64,000 nucleotides of DNA from Leptoclinus maculatus (taxonomy: Eukaryota > Chordata > Actinopteri > Perciformes > Stichaeidae). Location of the stretch: NCBI GenBank assembly GCA_032191485.1, contig JAVDOI010000004.1:21022943-21086942 (forward strand), read 5' to 3'. The position numbers and the translations under genes are program-made. Every line of letters starts with the position of its first letter. Position 1 is the first letter of the stretch. Positions 1-13,169 of this stretch are shown one piece after another. The notes below the pieces were generated by a model, which was not told the origin of the DNA, ran no database searches, and was given only the letters and a program-made list of their open reading frames with translations.

Positions 1-318
1 TTATGGTCTACATGCACCAAATATTCCACTATTATTCTATATAATAATAACAATATTTGATTGCACGTAAACGTATTTACTGTCGTCATATATTATTCTG
101 GATCATTTATTCATATCACTGAAGGTTCATCCCTGTTGACTAAGACAATAAATGTAATGTTTGCAGTTCATAAACAGGAAAAAAATCTCCAGTTCTTTTG
201 TGCCACAAGCTTCACGTCCTTCCAAACTACTGAAAACCAACTTGTTTGGATTCTTGAATAACGAACATAAATTGAAATACACTCTAAAAATTCTACAATT
301 CTACAAATGCAGACCCAC

Positions 319-593
319 CACTCCATTCCAGCTCGGTTGATGTCGTCCCACCAGCAGTCACTGGGCTCCCCAAGACCCTCCGGAGTGGGCTGGCACTCAA
401 ACGACCACAGGCGGTCCAAGCCGTCCGCCTCGCTGAAGTAGCTCCTGGTGGCCACGAGGACCTCACCGTGGGGACACTGGAAGTTGAAGCTCTGGCGGTA
501 GCCGTTGACCCAGGACATGTCCTGGTGGTCGTGAGACTGAGCAGCCGCCGTGGCGAGCAAAGACGCCGCCAACGCCAGCAGAGCAGGATTCAT
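319..593 (-). CDS. dpt: dermatopontin, first coding exon (gene continues left of window)
   Basis: Dermatopontin is a small secreted extracellular-matrix protein that binds decorin and collagen. Only exon 1 is here, 91 codons plus 2 nt, ending at a GTGGGT donor (318-313) that splits a Trp codon. Residues 1-19 form a signal peptide (hydrophobic LLALAASLLATAAA). The mature start carries the family blocks: CPHGE at 40-44, the D-R-x-W-x-F-x-C motif (DRLWSFEC, 60-67) and CWWDDINRAGMEW at 80-92. An in-frame ATG at 632 would add 13 polar residues before the signal peptide, so 593 is preferred. A TATA-like TTTTAAA lies at 650-644 (minus strand). Positions 1-318 are intron 1. The remaining exons, with the other motif repeats and cysteines, are off the window. 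Confidence 0.93.
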
Positions 594-2090
594 GTTGGAA
601 AAGGAGTCGGTCGGTCTGCTGCTCCTCCTCACAGCTGCCTCACTTTAAAAGCCTCCTCGTCTTTTGTTGTCCAGATGTTTTGTAGCCAGGACTGATGTGT
701 CATCTGCTGCTCATGGGACGAATCCAAGAGCAGACTCTCTGGGCATTTTAAGGTGGACTCAGAAACAGAGCGTTGAAAAGGTCTCTGTGTACTGAAGGGT
801 TTCCTTAAAAGACCTTCAGATGAGATGTAATCCTCATGTGGTTAACACGTGTTAACCGTCCAATGATTTAAAACTGAATACCATGTTTTCATCAATCTAT
901 CAATAATGTGATTATGGTGGAGGAGTATTTGTATATTCAGGAGATAATTACTGCCATAAATATAAAGAACAGTCATGAATAATGCAATATTGTAACCAAG
1001 GCAACGGCAAATATGTAAGGGTTTTCGGTGAAGCCAGCAGAAAGAAATAAGAGATCTCCGTCCAAGACTTCCTCTTCTGTGTAGCGTCATTGTTTCCAAT
1101 CCAGTTAGCAATTGTATCACTTATTATTGATTGTTTGAGAGACGACTGGATTGTTTAATATTCATATTAAGATATCTGTCACTACTTCAGGCTTCGTGAC
1201 AAACTTACTTATTTGATGTAACAAAGTTACATATTTTAACCCAATCTTTTCCTAAACCTAACCAAGTAGCTTTGTTGTGCAAGTAAAGCTAAAAACGAAG
1301 TGAACCTACGTTGAAAGTTTATTTTGAAAAGAGAGTAACAAGTGAGCAGAGAAGACGTATAGCGAGCAGAAACTGACCGTCTGTGACTCCAAATAAAAAA
1401 TATATTAATTATAGCAATATTACAATAATGAAAGCCTACATCAATCAATATGTGATGTTGTAACACATCAGGACTGTATCAACATTTAGGTCTCTAAATA
1501 AAAGGGTCACAATGTTAATGGACCGTCCATCATCCACATGGCTGTAAATACAGCTGTTCTGCACAGATACACTTCACCCAGTGTTGACATGACCTGAAGG
1601 GAAGAATCACTAATCCATCTTCCTCACTGGATCACAAGATGACACCTTTTATATTTCCCACAGCTTCTCCTGTTGCTGTGAAACATCAGCGCTCTTTAAC
1701 AGCTGGCTGAGGATCGGACAGAGAATGAGCTCACGTTAGGTTTGGAGTCTGCTGTGAACAGTTGGTCACACTGTGATAAAAGATGCTGTTTGACCACGTT
1801 GTGTTCAGGACTAGACTTCACGAGAGTTCAGTGGAGCAGAATAATGAAACCGTAATGGTCTGATGAGTGTCCAACATTGTTCACTCATTCTTATGATTAT
1901 TGATTTTCTTTTCCTTCTCTTGGAGACATGACCTCCTCTGCCTCTGATTGGCTCGTACTCGTTGGCTTTGTTGGTTTGGTTGGTTACATTTAGACACAGG
2001 GACTGAGATTTATTAAGTTTAGTGTAAGAAATCCTAGAAAACCATCAACGTGGACTTATTTATAACATAACTTCTGAACTAAGTAACGAC
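594..2090. other. dpt upstream region, no gene seen
   Basis: This is AT-rich sequence upstream of dpt. Open frames are short, lack splice context and match no family I know. Apart from the TATA-like site near 644-650, I see no supported feature. Confidence 0.5.
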
Positions 2091-5000
2091 TATGAAGGCA
2101 AATCACTGTCAAAATCCGAGAGCGCAAATGAGATCCACGCGCGAAAATCAAACAGCCGCGAGCGTATTTTACTTTGACGAGCGCTTTTACATCACTCCGC
2201 GAGCAAAATTCACTTTCGCGCAAGCAAAATTTGCTTGCGAAACTTTGACCTGCTCGCTCACGAGTAGTTTTTCTTTTTAACAGTAAGTGGGCGGACCCAG
2301 TCTCCATTGTATCTCTACATCTATGGAGCTAAATCCAGGTCAAAAGTTTTGTTCATTTGAAAAAAAGATTTGAACCTGAAAGCTCAAATTGTGGTCTTGA
2401 ACATTGAAAAATACAGCAATGTATTCAAAAAAATGTTTGGGTTGAATATATTTTCAGATTCAAATCTTTTTTTTTTGGGTTTCAAATCTTTTTTTCAGTT
2501 CAGGTTTTTTTTTTTCAAGTTCAGGTTTTTTTTTTCAGTTCAGGTTTTTTTTTTTCAGTTCAGGTTTTTGTTTTCAGTTCAGGTTGTTTTTTTCAGTTCA
2601 GACTTTTGACCCTGATCTAACATGGGGGGCGTGGTATCAACTGAGAGGGGTGTGTTACCATGAGTGACAGCATAACAAAGAAGGCAGAGGACCGTGCCTT
2701 CAGGTAACGTGAGCACCGCGAGAATTATGATTCAACACTTTATATACACCACATTCACGTGATTGGAAGTAAAATAAATTACGCTAGTGACAAAGTTCTG
2801 TTTAGCAAGCTGTTTTAGCCTCTGTTTGTCACGAATCACAGTAAAAGAGCAATAAACTATGCCATATTGGGTCGTTCAACTACTACACTTTAATATCTGA
2901 CGTTTCGCACTTCCACACACCACTGTGAACGCAGCGTAGTATCCTTGCTCAAAATGTGTCAGCGGCAGACTAAACTGGGGTGGATGAACGGCTATGCTAA
3001 CGAATTTCATTGCACAATAGATTTATAAATTCAGAAAAATATATTTTCAAAAAGAAACAGAGGAAAACATCTCTCTACCTGTGGTGATAAATAAAACATA
3101 TGTATGTGCCCTGCATTAGTTTACTGCTGACAGAAGCGCTCACTTAAAGGTAAACTCCCTCTGGTGGCCAAATGGGTCAATGACGCTGGTCTTCAATATG
3201 TACTGTAGTCAAATGTATATGTTAGGACAAGAAGTTCAAAGTTAATGGCAAGAAGCCAGCCCAACATATATGTAATTTAATTTAATTTAATTTAATCTCA
3301 TTAAAGCTCCATAGCATGACCTAAAGTGTGCCAACATATTTATTGTTCATGTGGTGTTGTAGTTTACAAAATAGTGACTGTGCTCCAGTTGTCTGCACCC
3401 AGGGTTAGTACATATGTATTGCACATACATATGTTTTATGTATCACCACAGGTAGAGAGATGTTTTCCTCTGTTTCTTTTTGAAAATATATTTTTCTGAA
3501 TGTATAAATCCATTGTGCAATGAAATTCGTTAGCATAGCCGTTCATTCACCCAGTTTAGTCTGCTGGTGTAGTTGCCATGGCAACAAGTGCCAACTGATG
3601 TTAGCCTACATTAGCTTGCTAATAAAAACGAGGAGCCATACTATTACAATTCGGCATTTTTTTACTAAACCAATTACAACTACCAACAGTCACACCTTCA
3701 AGGACCTTAATGTATTGTTACATATTGTCAAATAACGACAAATAAAGGCTAAACTGCCGCGGCACCTCCCCCACACAGTGGCACAACTTGCCGCGGCAGC
3801 TGAGCTCTCAACAGGAAGTGCCTCCACTAGCTACCGCTGACACATGTTGAGCTACTACGCTGCGTTCACAGTGGTGTGTGGAAGTGCGAAACGTCAGATA
3901 TTAAAGTGTAGTAGTTGAACGGCCCAATATGGCATAGTTTATTGCTCTTTTACTGTGATTCGTGCCAAGTAGAGGCTAAAACAGCTTGCTAAACAGAACT
4001 TTGTCACTAGCGTAATTTTTTTTACTTCCAATCACGTGAATATGGTGTATATAAAGTGTTGAATCATAATTCTCGCGGTGCCCACGTTACCTGAAGGCAA
4101 CGTGGTTGAGGACGGTCCTCTGCCTTCTTTGTTATGCTGTCACTCATGGTGACACGCCCCTCTCAGTTGATACCACGCCCCCCACGTTAGATCAGGGTCA
4201 AAAGTCTGAACTGAAAAAAAAAACCTGAACTGAAAAAAAGATTTGAAACCCAAAAAAAAAAGATTTGAATCTGAAAATATATTCAACCCAAAAAAATGTT
4301 TTAATACATTGCTGTATTTTTCAATGTTCAAGACCACAATTTGAGCTTTCAGGTTCAAATCTTTTTTTCAAATGAACAAAACTTTTGACCTGGATTTAGC
4401 TCCATATACATCTAATTGGTTACAATCCTCATCTTTGGATAGAACGGATATCACTCTGACACAGACGCTAGGTCTGATAGAGGTGGTTTTCAATCCGCCA
4501 CTAAACACTACTGTACTCCACCACATCTCAGAATGTTCTACATTTGTTTGACAGGTTTTGTAAACTGTTCAGACTGTAGAGGCTGATGAAATACTAATGA
4601 TGTTAATAGCGTTGTTAAATACAATAATTAAAAATGTGTTTCTCTTGTGAATGGAGTCAAGTTGCTCAGATTGGTTTAAATTCACTCCATCATTCTATTA
4701 CAGACAATGTGTGTTTGATAGTCAAACCTCTTGTGACAAACAGCTCAAAGAAACTCTTTGATCTTAATTGATTAAAACATGATGTGATCATATTTAATCA
4801 TACTGTTGTGTTTACAGAAGAGACATAATGTAGTTGTATATAATATGAGCAACAATCTGGACCCGCTCAAAGATCTGGAGCCAAGACTAGGGACCACTGT
4901 TTGTATATTAACTGTTTGCCCAACTTAAATCACTGACAAGTAATTAGTGGATGAAAAAGTATTCAGATCCTTCACTGCAGTAAACGTACTAATACCATAC

Positions 5001-5273
5001 TGATGAAACAATCCACTATGAGTAGAATACCTGCATTCAAAACCTTAGTCAAGTATGTTATTATCAGCAAAATGTACTTTAAGTGCAGAAAGTAAAAGTA
5101 CCCGTGCAGTAAAATGTACATTATTTGCCCTGACCTGTAGTGCAATCTGAAAATCTCCCCCTAGCGTCTGCGTCAGAGTGATATCCGGTCTATCCAAAGA
5201 CCAGGATTGTAACCAATTAGATGTAGAGATACAATGGAGACTGGGTCCGCCCACTTACTGTCAAAAAGAAAAA
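2091..5273. mobile_element. old, 3'-truncated copy of the TATGAAGG transposon, split by a nested element
   Basis: Starts with TATGAAGGCAAATCACTGTC, the same terminus as the intact 1,408-bp elements at 48.5 and 50.1 kb. It follows them in order: CpG-rich subterminal repeats (2150-2260), the GTAAGTGGGCGGACCCAG block (2284-2301), then, after the insertion at 2322-4412, the internal part (4413-5160) and the start of the inverted terminal repeat. Homology stops near 5273 in GAAAAACTACTTTT, so about 210 bp of the right end is gone. Many substitutions relative to the 48-51 kb copies mark it as older. No transposase frame is present. Confidence 0.8.
2322..4406. mobile_element. 2.1-kb foldback DNA transposon nested in the older element
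   Basis: Begins TATGGAGCTAAATCC and ends with the exact reverse complement. It is flanked by TACATC at 2316-2321 and again at 4407-4412, a 6-bp target duplication. It is nearly all inverted repeat: the left arm (about 2322-3115) pairs with the right arm (about 3415-4406) around a ~300-bp loop. The right arm has about 265 bp (3568-3833) with no partner on the left. Arms include poly-T blocks with the TTCAGTTCAGG motif. No coding sequence was found, so it is non-autonomous. The terminus resembles that of its host element, suggesting the same superfamily. Confidence 0.8.
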
Positions 5274-7224
5274 CTACTTTTAAGCCAAACCACCATCATT
5301 GTCTAAACTGTGCAGGAGCTCTGATCCCTCGTGTTGCTCGTCATTCATAGAAATACGCGCTGCAGAGACACATTACTATATTATCAGTGGTGATGAAATG
5401 TCACTTCTGCCAACGACCAAAACAGCTGTTGGCAAAGGATTTCAATACTGTTGGCTTTATTTATTTTTTTTGTAATACAAGATGCATTATGTGAATATGA
5501 TTTCAGATTCAAAGGTTTCATTTGTCATATTATTATTGATTATGTGCAGTGAAGTGCAGGGTTGCATATTCTTGAGCAAATGCTAAAAAGTGAGAATTAA
5601 AAATCAATAATAAGAAGTAAAATCAAACTAAAAGAGATATAAAGACATGTAATATAAGTACTGAACTGCTTCAGTGTAGATGGTGTGGTGTTGAGGTGTT
5701 TCAGTATATAAACATCTGAACGTATACATGTTATACAATAAAATCTTTGTCTTCATCTATATTTGTTCTTCCACATGAAAATAGAGTTTTTATATCTACA
5801 ACTGCAGGATAATATTAACATTAAAATAAAGCAGAATATGTGCTCATTCAGTTCAGGAAGTCTGATCCGTGCTGATCCGTGCTGATAAATCTATCATCAC
5901 GTGTTTTAATGAATCATTTCAGTTTAAAGGTTTGACTAAATTAAAACACTCTTCTGGTATTTTTGGCTTTATTCACTAAAACTGAGCTATGATGAGACCA
6001 AATTATAAACATGAACATTTATGTCTGTGTAATATTTTACCGAGCTTAGAGAGTTAAACAACACTGCATATTAGTTTATTTATAAACAATAACACGACTA
6101 GTGTTCATGAACTTTGTGCTTCTTGATTCTTGTCAAACATTTTCTGACAAAATAACATTGAGAGAAATCTTTTGACGGATGTGTTCCTGAGAATCTGATC
6201 CCATGTGAGAAATCACCCTCAAAGCATCTAAAAATAAACAGCAGCTCATGTTGAGGAGGAGTTCCACCAGAGTCAAAATGGAGCAGAACTGTGAGGTATT
6301 AATAGAAACAGTTGTCTATTTAAAAGTCTCTATTTAGAGCGAAGCTGCTGGAGAATGTGGGCTTCATTCATAATAGATGTGACTGTGACATTCAGACTGA
6401 TCTGCAGCCAGACTCACAAACACATTAAAACCTGAACCTCCTTTAAATCACTGATATTGCAAATAAAAACAAGAATCAGAGTGAACCAGAAAGGTCACAA
6501 GTAAACTGAGCATTTATTTCAATGTACTCCAGTGATGAGTATGTTTTTAAAAAGGGTCAGATGTGCACATGTGAATGTCTGTTCTAAGATAAATATTTGG
6601 GCTTCAGTTCACATCTGCTTTTCATTGAATCCAACAGCAGCTTTCACTCCCAGCTCACTCAGTCCTTCTTTAAAGCCGATATAAGCTGATGGTGACTCTG
6701 GCTGTCTGCTGTTGTGTCAACCAGATCTCTTATAAACATCAAAACATCTTTATTACATATGTTTATTATTTTACGCCTGTCTTTATCATGAAACAGCCAC
6801 CGTTGTGTTTAGTCAATCACTTAGTAATGTTCAGGAACCACTTCATGGTTCTGCTTAAAATAAGTACGTAGAGTGACTAAAGCGTAAAAATCTAACATAA
6901 GTATGGAAACAAAGATCACTAACATAACTTCACGATAACTCAACACCGGTCTCCTTGTTGGAAGTCCTGTTTGTTTGAACCGTCTTTCTCGCTTTTTATA
7001 CTACGTCAGTACCTCCGAGCGTGAAAAAGATAAAAATGACACGTTACTGGACGCTAAATGACTTACAAATTGTCGTTTCATTCATACACCATTTGGTGAG
7101 AGCGGCTGGTTGTGCAGCAGATTGTAAGCTTTTAATGATGAGTTTGGGTCCAGAACACATGACACCAGTCAGCTCCAGTTTCTTTAAAATGTGGAAAAAC
7201 TTGGAGGTTTGGAGCAGTGGGCGT
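5274..7224. other. intergenic, no gene seen
   Basis: AT-rich sequence between the nested transposons and a minisatellite. Frames are short and unrecognisable, and I see no splice-supported exon or obvious repeat. Confidence 0.45.
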
Positions 7225-7612
7225 TAACGTTATCATCTGTGTTCAACGTTGTGAAATGGAGACGGTTAACGTTGTAACATGTGGTTAACGTTGTGAAACG
7301 TGACTGTTAACTCTGTGAAACAGAGATGGTTAATGTTGTGAACTTGTGACTGTTAATGTTGTGAACTTGTAACTGTTAATGTTGTGAACTTGTGACTGTT
7401 AACGTTGTGAACTTGTGACTGTTAACGTTGTGAACTTGTGAAGGTTAACGTTGTGAACTTGTGACTGTTAACGTTGTGAACTTGTGACTGTTAACGTTGT
7501 GAACTTGTGACTGTTAACGTTGTAAACTTGTGACGGTTAACGTTGTGAACTTGTGACTGTTAACGTTATGAAATGTTGACTGTTAACTCTGTGAAACGGA
7601 GACGGTTAACAT
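7225..7612. repeat. 23-bp minisatellite
   Basis: About 15 tandem copies of a unit close to GTTAACGTTGTGAACTTGTG plus ACT. Outer copies are more diverged and the centre (7320-7560) nearly uniform. Each unit carries a GTTAAC palindrome. No coding role is seen. Confidence 0.85.
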
Positions 7613-7959
7613 TATGAAACGCACCAAAAGGCCATCGTACGTTTCCAAGATGTTAACACTCAAAATGTGCAAACATCATAATGAAAAGATACCTTGTTGT
7701 TGTTTGTCTTGTTGTTGTTATTGCGGTTGGTTTTTGCTTCATAGGTTCATCATACAACTTCCAGCACTGAATACACTCTTCTACGGGAAGTGTGAAGAAT
7801 CATCGACATAATTAACTTTAAACTATGAATGAACTTATCAAAAGTAACTCATCTAAGGCTCTAATCATGAATGAATAGCCTGAAACTTTGCCTCTGAAAC
7901 ACAACTATCTCTGGTATGCAGGGTTACACAACCGCCACTGTGAGGATGTCAAAAGGTCT

Positions 7960-8330
7960 CCCAGCATGGCCCGTTTCCACATCAGACCTTTGCTGCTTAA
8001 TAGTGCTTCACTGATGAAATTAAGGGGCCGGCCAAAAGGCCACTAGAACAACGTCTCCAAAACAAATCGCTCGTCTTTGTGCTGTAACCTCATTAGAACA
8101 ATGCGTGGTGGTTTCTCCGAGGATGTGTCTGAGCCAGGCAGCCAGAGATAAGCCTCTCTGACAGTAGAGATAAAGGGACCCGAGTATTTCAGGCTCATGA
8201 TACTCAGCTCTCGTTTATTCATCGACGCCACCGCTTCCCCCTCAGGCCTCAAGGTCATCTGTGAAAAGAGACGCAACGGTCGACATGTTGACTGCAGCCG
8301 GTTTGTATCCTTATTTAATGAAGACATTTG
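7960..8330. other. higher-complexity intergenic block, possible conserved non-coding element
   Basis: This ~370-bp block (centre AATTAAGGGGCCGGCC near 8020-8036) is unlike its AT-rich surroundings: balanced base composition and no repeats. A 94-codon minus-strand frame (8327-8043) is open but matches nothing I know and has no splice context. It could be a regulatory element of the dpt-atp1b1 interval. That is inference from composition only. Confidence 0.25.
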
Positions 8331-10129
8331 GTAATTTGGTTACGATGAAGAATGGCACGTATTTGTGTTTGATATTCTGATATTGATACAATTGTATTAG
8401 TTTTACTTGGAGAAACAGAACAGTCCAATAACTATGTCTCATCTCCTAACCCTGTGAAGCCTGACACATCAAATAATATTCAGAAAATTCTGAGTTTTTG
8501 ATATTGAAGTGTTTATTGGACCTTTAGTCCAAAAATTAAAAATATAAATGATTTCTTTATTTACCTATATGATATTTTGTTTGTATCACATTTGCTACAT
8601 CAGGCATATTTAGCAATTTATTGATCACAACAATGTTTATTTTAGAAACAATAACAAATGATGTTCATTGCTTTTGGAACATTTGGAACATTTCAGTTGG
8701 TTTGGTTCTTATTTTTTCCCAAACAGGAACCTTTTTACAACATCTTTATTTCACCTTGTGGTAGTCAAAAAAACTGTTTCTGTCCTTGTTCACGCAAAGA
8801 TGGACTTTACATTTGTCACAAACCGGGCCGAACGGCCATGGCAAAAAAGAGAGATGCATTCAATGAAGCAGTTCAACCATTATTTATTAGGTTTAAAGTA
8901 ACATAAAAGACAAACATAAACTAACATTGACATGTGAAGTCAGTAGTTTCAGCAGTGTAAATGAGTGTGTGCGTGGAAAGTGTATATGCAATGTTGTATA
9001 ATGTAGAAACCAACCAAAACCAAAATGGGTGTCTTAGGAAGGAGCGAGAAGCCAACTGAGAATCCAGAGGGGTTTTATACTGGGTGCTCTGGCACACAGG
9101 GCCAGTGTTGCTAATGGCCTCAGGTGTTTCCACTCTGCCACACCTGCAAGGAAGGCAGCCAAAACGAACAGGCAGACGGGGCAGAGAGGGTCGTCACACA
9201 TTTCCCACAACACTACCTTTTTGCCATTTAAAAGTAAAAACAAAAAAACTAAATGATTGTTTACTCTGAATTTCTTTTTTTTAATCAAGCAATATAACAA
9301 AAGATTATGATAGCCAAGGATTTGTTATTATATATAAAAAACATACATTTCCACTCAATATATCTTACTATGACATTTCTACCTTTAATTAGTTTAATTC
9401 AATTATCAAAACAGGGTATTTGGCATTGTGATATGGCATAATCCAGATTGCATAATGAAATACAATACAAGGATTTACAGGTGAATTATTACTTTATATA
9501 CCTGCTGTCTCATATTTGATACCTATATTTTCAACACGATTTTACTATAAAATAATGAATGAAACTAATTAATTATAGGTTGCTTCAATACAGTAAATAT
9601 TCATATTGAAATATTAGTAACACTATAAATGTTATTCTTACCGTATCTGTTTCAAAATTAGCAACGATTTCCCTGCCGAAAACGAACGAGTCACGTCATG
9701 ACGGCTGCCATTTTGGAAATGGAATTTAAATGCCTGCTACTGCCTGCAGTGCATAGACAATCCACCAGATGGCAGCAGACATGTATAGGGTTGTATACAA
9801 CAGGTTTTTCAGGAAAGTATTGCTCATGTTAATTACATAGAGGTCTCTGAAACTCATGTAGCAAATATGATACAAATGGCGCTACTCATCTCCTGACGGA
9901 TCCCAGAACGTCGGCCTGCCAGAACAAACTCCAGTGGATCAGCACCACCGACACTCAGCAATTAATATGGAAGTCCAAAAACGCATTTCCACTGCATGGC
10001 ACTCTGCTCAACTCGACTCAATCTTTTTTGTTTTTTTCATGAGTACAAGTTTTGGATAGTAACTTGTTCTTTTTTTAGTACCACCTCTGTCGAGGCTAAG
10101 TGCAGAAGTGCCCCATGTTTGGTTGGTGA
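8331..10129. other. intergenic, no gene seen
   Basis: AT-rich. Overlapping short frames at 8658-8906 and 9034-9300 resemble no known protein. 9003-9240 is more GC-rich and may be a dispersed-repeat fragment, but no ends could be fixed. Confidence 0.4.
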
Positions 10130-10508
10130 CAACCTCTGGTTCTTTAAAGTTCTTCAAAGCTTCATGTGTTAAAGCTGCATTCTCTCTAGTGTCCATCAGG
10201 GGGCGACTCCTCTGGTTGTATAGAAGTCTATGAGAAAATGACTCTACTTCTCTCTTGATTTATTACCTCAGTAAACATTGTAAACATGAGTTTATGGTCT
10301 CAATCTATAGTTTCAAGTCTTCTTCAAAACAGCATGATGTTCATTTAGTAAATTATGGTCCATTTAGAGTCAAACAGACCATAAAGCAGGATATGCTTTA
10401 GGGCGGGGCTACACAGTGATTGACAGGTCTCTACCAGAGACGTATACGGCGTCTCTACGTCACTCCTCCTCAGTCCATATATGGTCACTTCCTGTTCACT
10501 GGTTGCCT
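10130..10508. mobile_element. fragment of a fish MITE (same family as 37320-37992)
   Basis: Nearly the same sequence as 37490-37880, from AACCTCtGGTTCTTTAAAG through the CAGGGGGCGACTCCTCTGG block to GGTCACTTCCTGTTCACTGG. The outer inverted ends present in the 37-kb copy are missing, so this copy is truncated at both ends. Confidence 0.8.
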
Positions 10509-10624
10509 GAATTACTGATTGTTAAAACCTAATAAAACATTAAATATCTTGGTGTTGCCAACAGACAGACACTGTTATGTTTGTAGCTACATGAATTACG
10601 ACCGTTTTTTTAGCTGAGTACTTA

Positions 10625-10712
10625 GCTAAAATATATATACTCATATATATATATATATTGATACATATATATATACTGTATATGTATCAATATATATATA
10701 TATATTGATTTC
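10625..10712. repeat. AT-rich palindrome
   Basis: (TA)n arms with TTGATACATA on the left and TATGTATCAA on the right form an imperfect ~80-bp palindrome. Probably a folded microsatellite. Confidence 0.7.
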
Positions 10713-11864
10713 TGTGGAACAAATGAATGTTTGTTTCCCTGTTAGAGGGCTTGTTCTCTAAAAGAAGAGAGGAACACTTTAGTTGAGTGTTCTGTTTCCT
10801 GTTTCATACAATTATCTTCAGTCTCAATGTCATTTAATGTAATAAGTGGAACATGTTCATATAACGTAATCCTCAGAGAGAAGTGGTCATCAGTCTCACT
10901 CTGAGTTGTTCTTCAGTTATTCAAATGACTCAAATCAGTTTCTACTTCTCAGTTTTTTTTACTTTTGAAGCATATTTTAAACTCAAATCAAAACTCAGAG
11001 TGAGTTTAAAGTTGAACCAGTCAGTTTTCATGCAGATTATTTATAATAGAATGGTCAGGTATAAAAACTGGTGACCACATTTATTCACCATTAAAATATA
11101 TCCCTCGTAGTTATTTAATTTATTCACACTGACTCAACATGATGGAAAAACGACATTTTAAACTCATGTTGTGAAATTAGATGAAAAATGAACTTAACGT
11201 AACTGAAACACATGTTTTAGGCATAATTATATTATAATGAGTGTGTCTTATGTTTGTGAGTCAGGCTAGCTGGCTAGCGTAGCATAAAGACAGGAAACAG
11301 GAAACAGTTCTGAAGAATTTGTCCTTTAAAACTCTCACCAGGCCATCATCACCTGTAATCAACACACCTGTCAGCCAATCATTAAACTCCTCCTCCTCCC
11401 TATAAAACTCTGCTCAGTGAGACTTCAGAACCAGAACAAGGCTAGCTGTTTCCCTTCTGTTCCTCAAGCTTTATGCTAAGCTAAGCTAACCGCCTGCTGG
11501 CTCCAAAGTTAGCATACAGATATAAGAGAGACTTTCCTTTACAGCGAGTCAGCAGCAGGTTTTCTAAATGTTGAACTGTCCCTTTAAATCTGAGAGTTTA
11601 AAACTTTATTATCTCTAATGTGTCACACTTTATTTATGTTCTTTAAATCACTACAGCGTCCTTCACATTTATTATTAATCACATTTATTCAGTTAAAACC
11701 TAAGTGACTCATTGTGACGTTGAACATTCTGTGATCCAGTAACATAATAACACAATGAATGATGAAGATGATGAAGAGTTGATCTCATGAGGTGATCAGT
11801 GGCTTCTGTACGGAAAATAACGAGACGAGCACTTTATTCATTTTAGATTTTTGCCGCAGACCTT

Positions 11865-11996
11865 CATCTCCTCCTCTTCATCTCCTCCTCTTCCTCTACT
11901 CCTCTTCATCTCCTCCTCTTCATCTCCTCCTCTCCATCTCCTCACAATGGTAAGGTACGCGGGTATGTGTGTGTGTGTGTGTGTGTGTGAGTGTGT

Positions 11997-12040
<44 letters not shown>

Positions 12041-12082
12041 GTCTGTGAGTGTGTGCGTGTGTGCGTGTGTCTGAGTGTGTGC

Positions 12083-12147
<65 letters not shown>

Positions 12148-12172
12148 TGTGTGTGTGTGTGTGTGTGTGTTG
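11865..12172. repeat. CTCCTC tract followed by long GT microsatellite
   Basis: 11865-11945 is built of TCATCTCCTCCTCT units. 11964-12170 is (GT)n interrupted by C and A. Open frames here (Cys-Val or Thr-His repeats) are artefacts of the repeat. Confidence 0.95.
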
Positions 12173-13028
12173 GATCAACTTATTTATTCGGGTTAGGTCA
12201 GACTTAACTTAATAAGTTTGGTTGAACTGATTTTACAGTATTTAAATTAAGTTGATTCAACATAACTGCTTAATGCTTAAAGTAAACAGTCTAATCGTGT
12301 GGAAGAACTTTCCATGATTTTGTTAAGTTTGTTGAAAGCGTTGTATTTGTTTAGTGTAACGTGATATTTTAGGTCTTTGTCCTTCGTCATCACACCACTA
12401 ACGATGCTGCGTATATATCTGCTGTTTGCTAACGAGCTGCTCATAAAGTGTGTTTGTTTGAACAGGAGAACCAGCAGCACCGTGACTTTAACTGACTGTA
12501 GTGAACCCGGTTGTCGTCCGTCAGACTCACTGTTGTTGACGAGCTGAAGTCCGGATCCCTTCTCCGCATACCAGACCCGTCCACAGCCCGGGTCAGAATG
12601 CTGCACCTCCCGGTCGTCTTGGCAGAGCCTCCATCTCTGTCAACAGAGGGCCGCTGTGTTATCGCTGCAGAATCAATAGTGCTCTACAGGAGTCTATCAC
12701 ATTGTTTACTTATGATGTGTGAAAGCAGAGCGCCACAGAATGGATGAAAACAAGTTCACCACCTTTTATTCTAATGATGGAGGATTGAGAGCAGAGCTGC
12801 TGGTTCAGTCTGAAGATCTGCTTTATAACAACTATATTATTATATTAACTATATTATATTTTTATTAATTATATTAACAACTTCTCATTTCTTAAACTTT
12901 ACTGAGTTTATGTGTTTTGCTATTAAAAAGGTCAACAACACTAATTTGTGTTGTGTCCATTTGATCATTTTAGAGTCATCACTGTCTCACCTTTATGACA
13001 TTATACCTGTGGAATTATAGACATATAC

Positions 13029-13034
<6 letters not shown>

Positions 13035-13084
<50 letters not shown>

Positions 13085-13102
13085 CATATATATAAATATG
13101 TG
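13035..13102. repeat. TA microsatellite
   Basis: (TA)n with scattered C interruptions. Confidence 0.9.
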
Positions 13103-13169
13103 TGTTGTTTTTGTCTGACAGTGGTGACAGCTTGTGCTTTTATGTATGTTAGTAAGAAAACTACTGCTG

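Noticed and set aside
2370..2609. Phe-rich 79-codon frame, mirrored at 4140-4358
   Set aside because: Poly-T blocks in transposon inverted repeats.
11942..12196. Cys-Val and Thr-His repeat frames (also at 24.4, 31.1, 34.0 and 53.1 kb)
   Set aside because: These are GT/AC microsatellites, open by composition.
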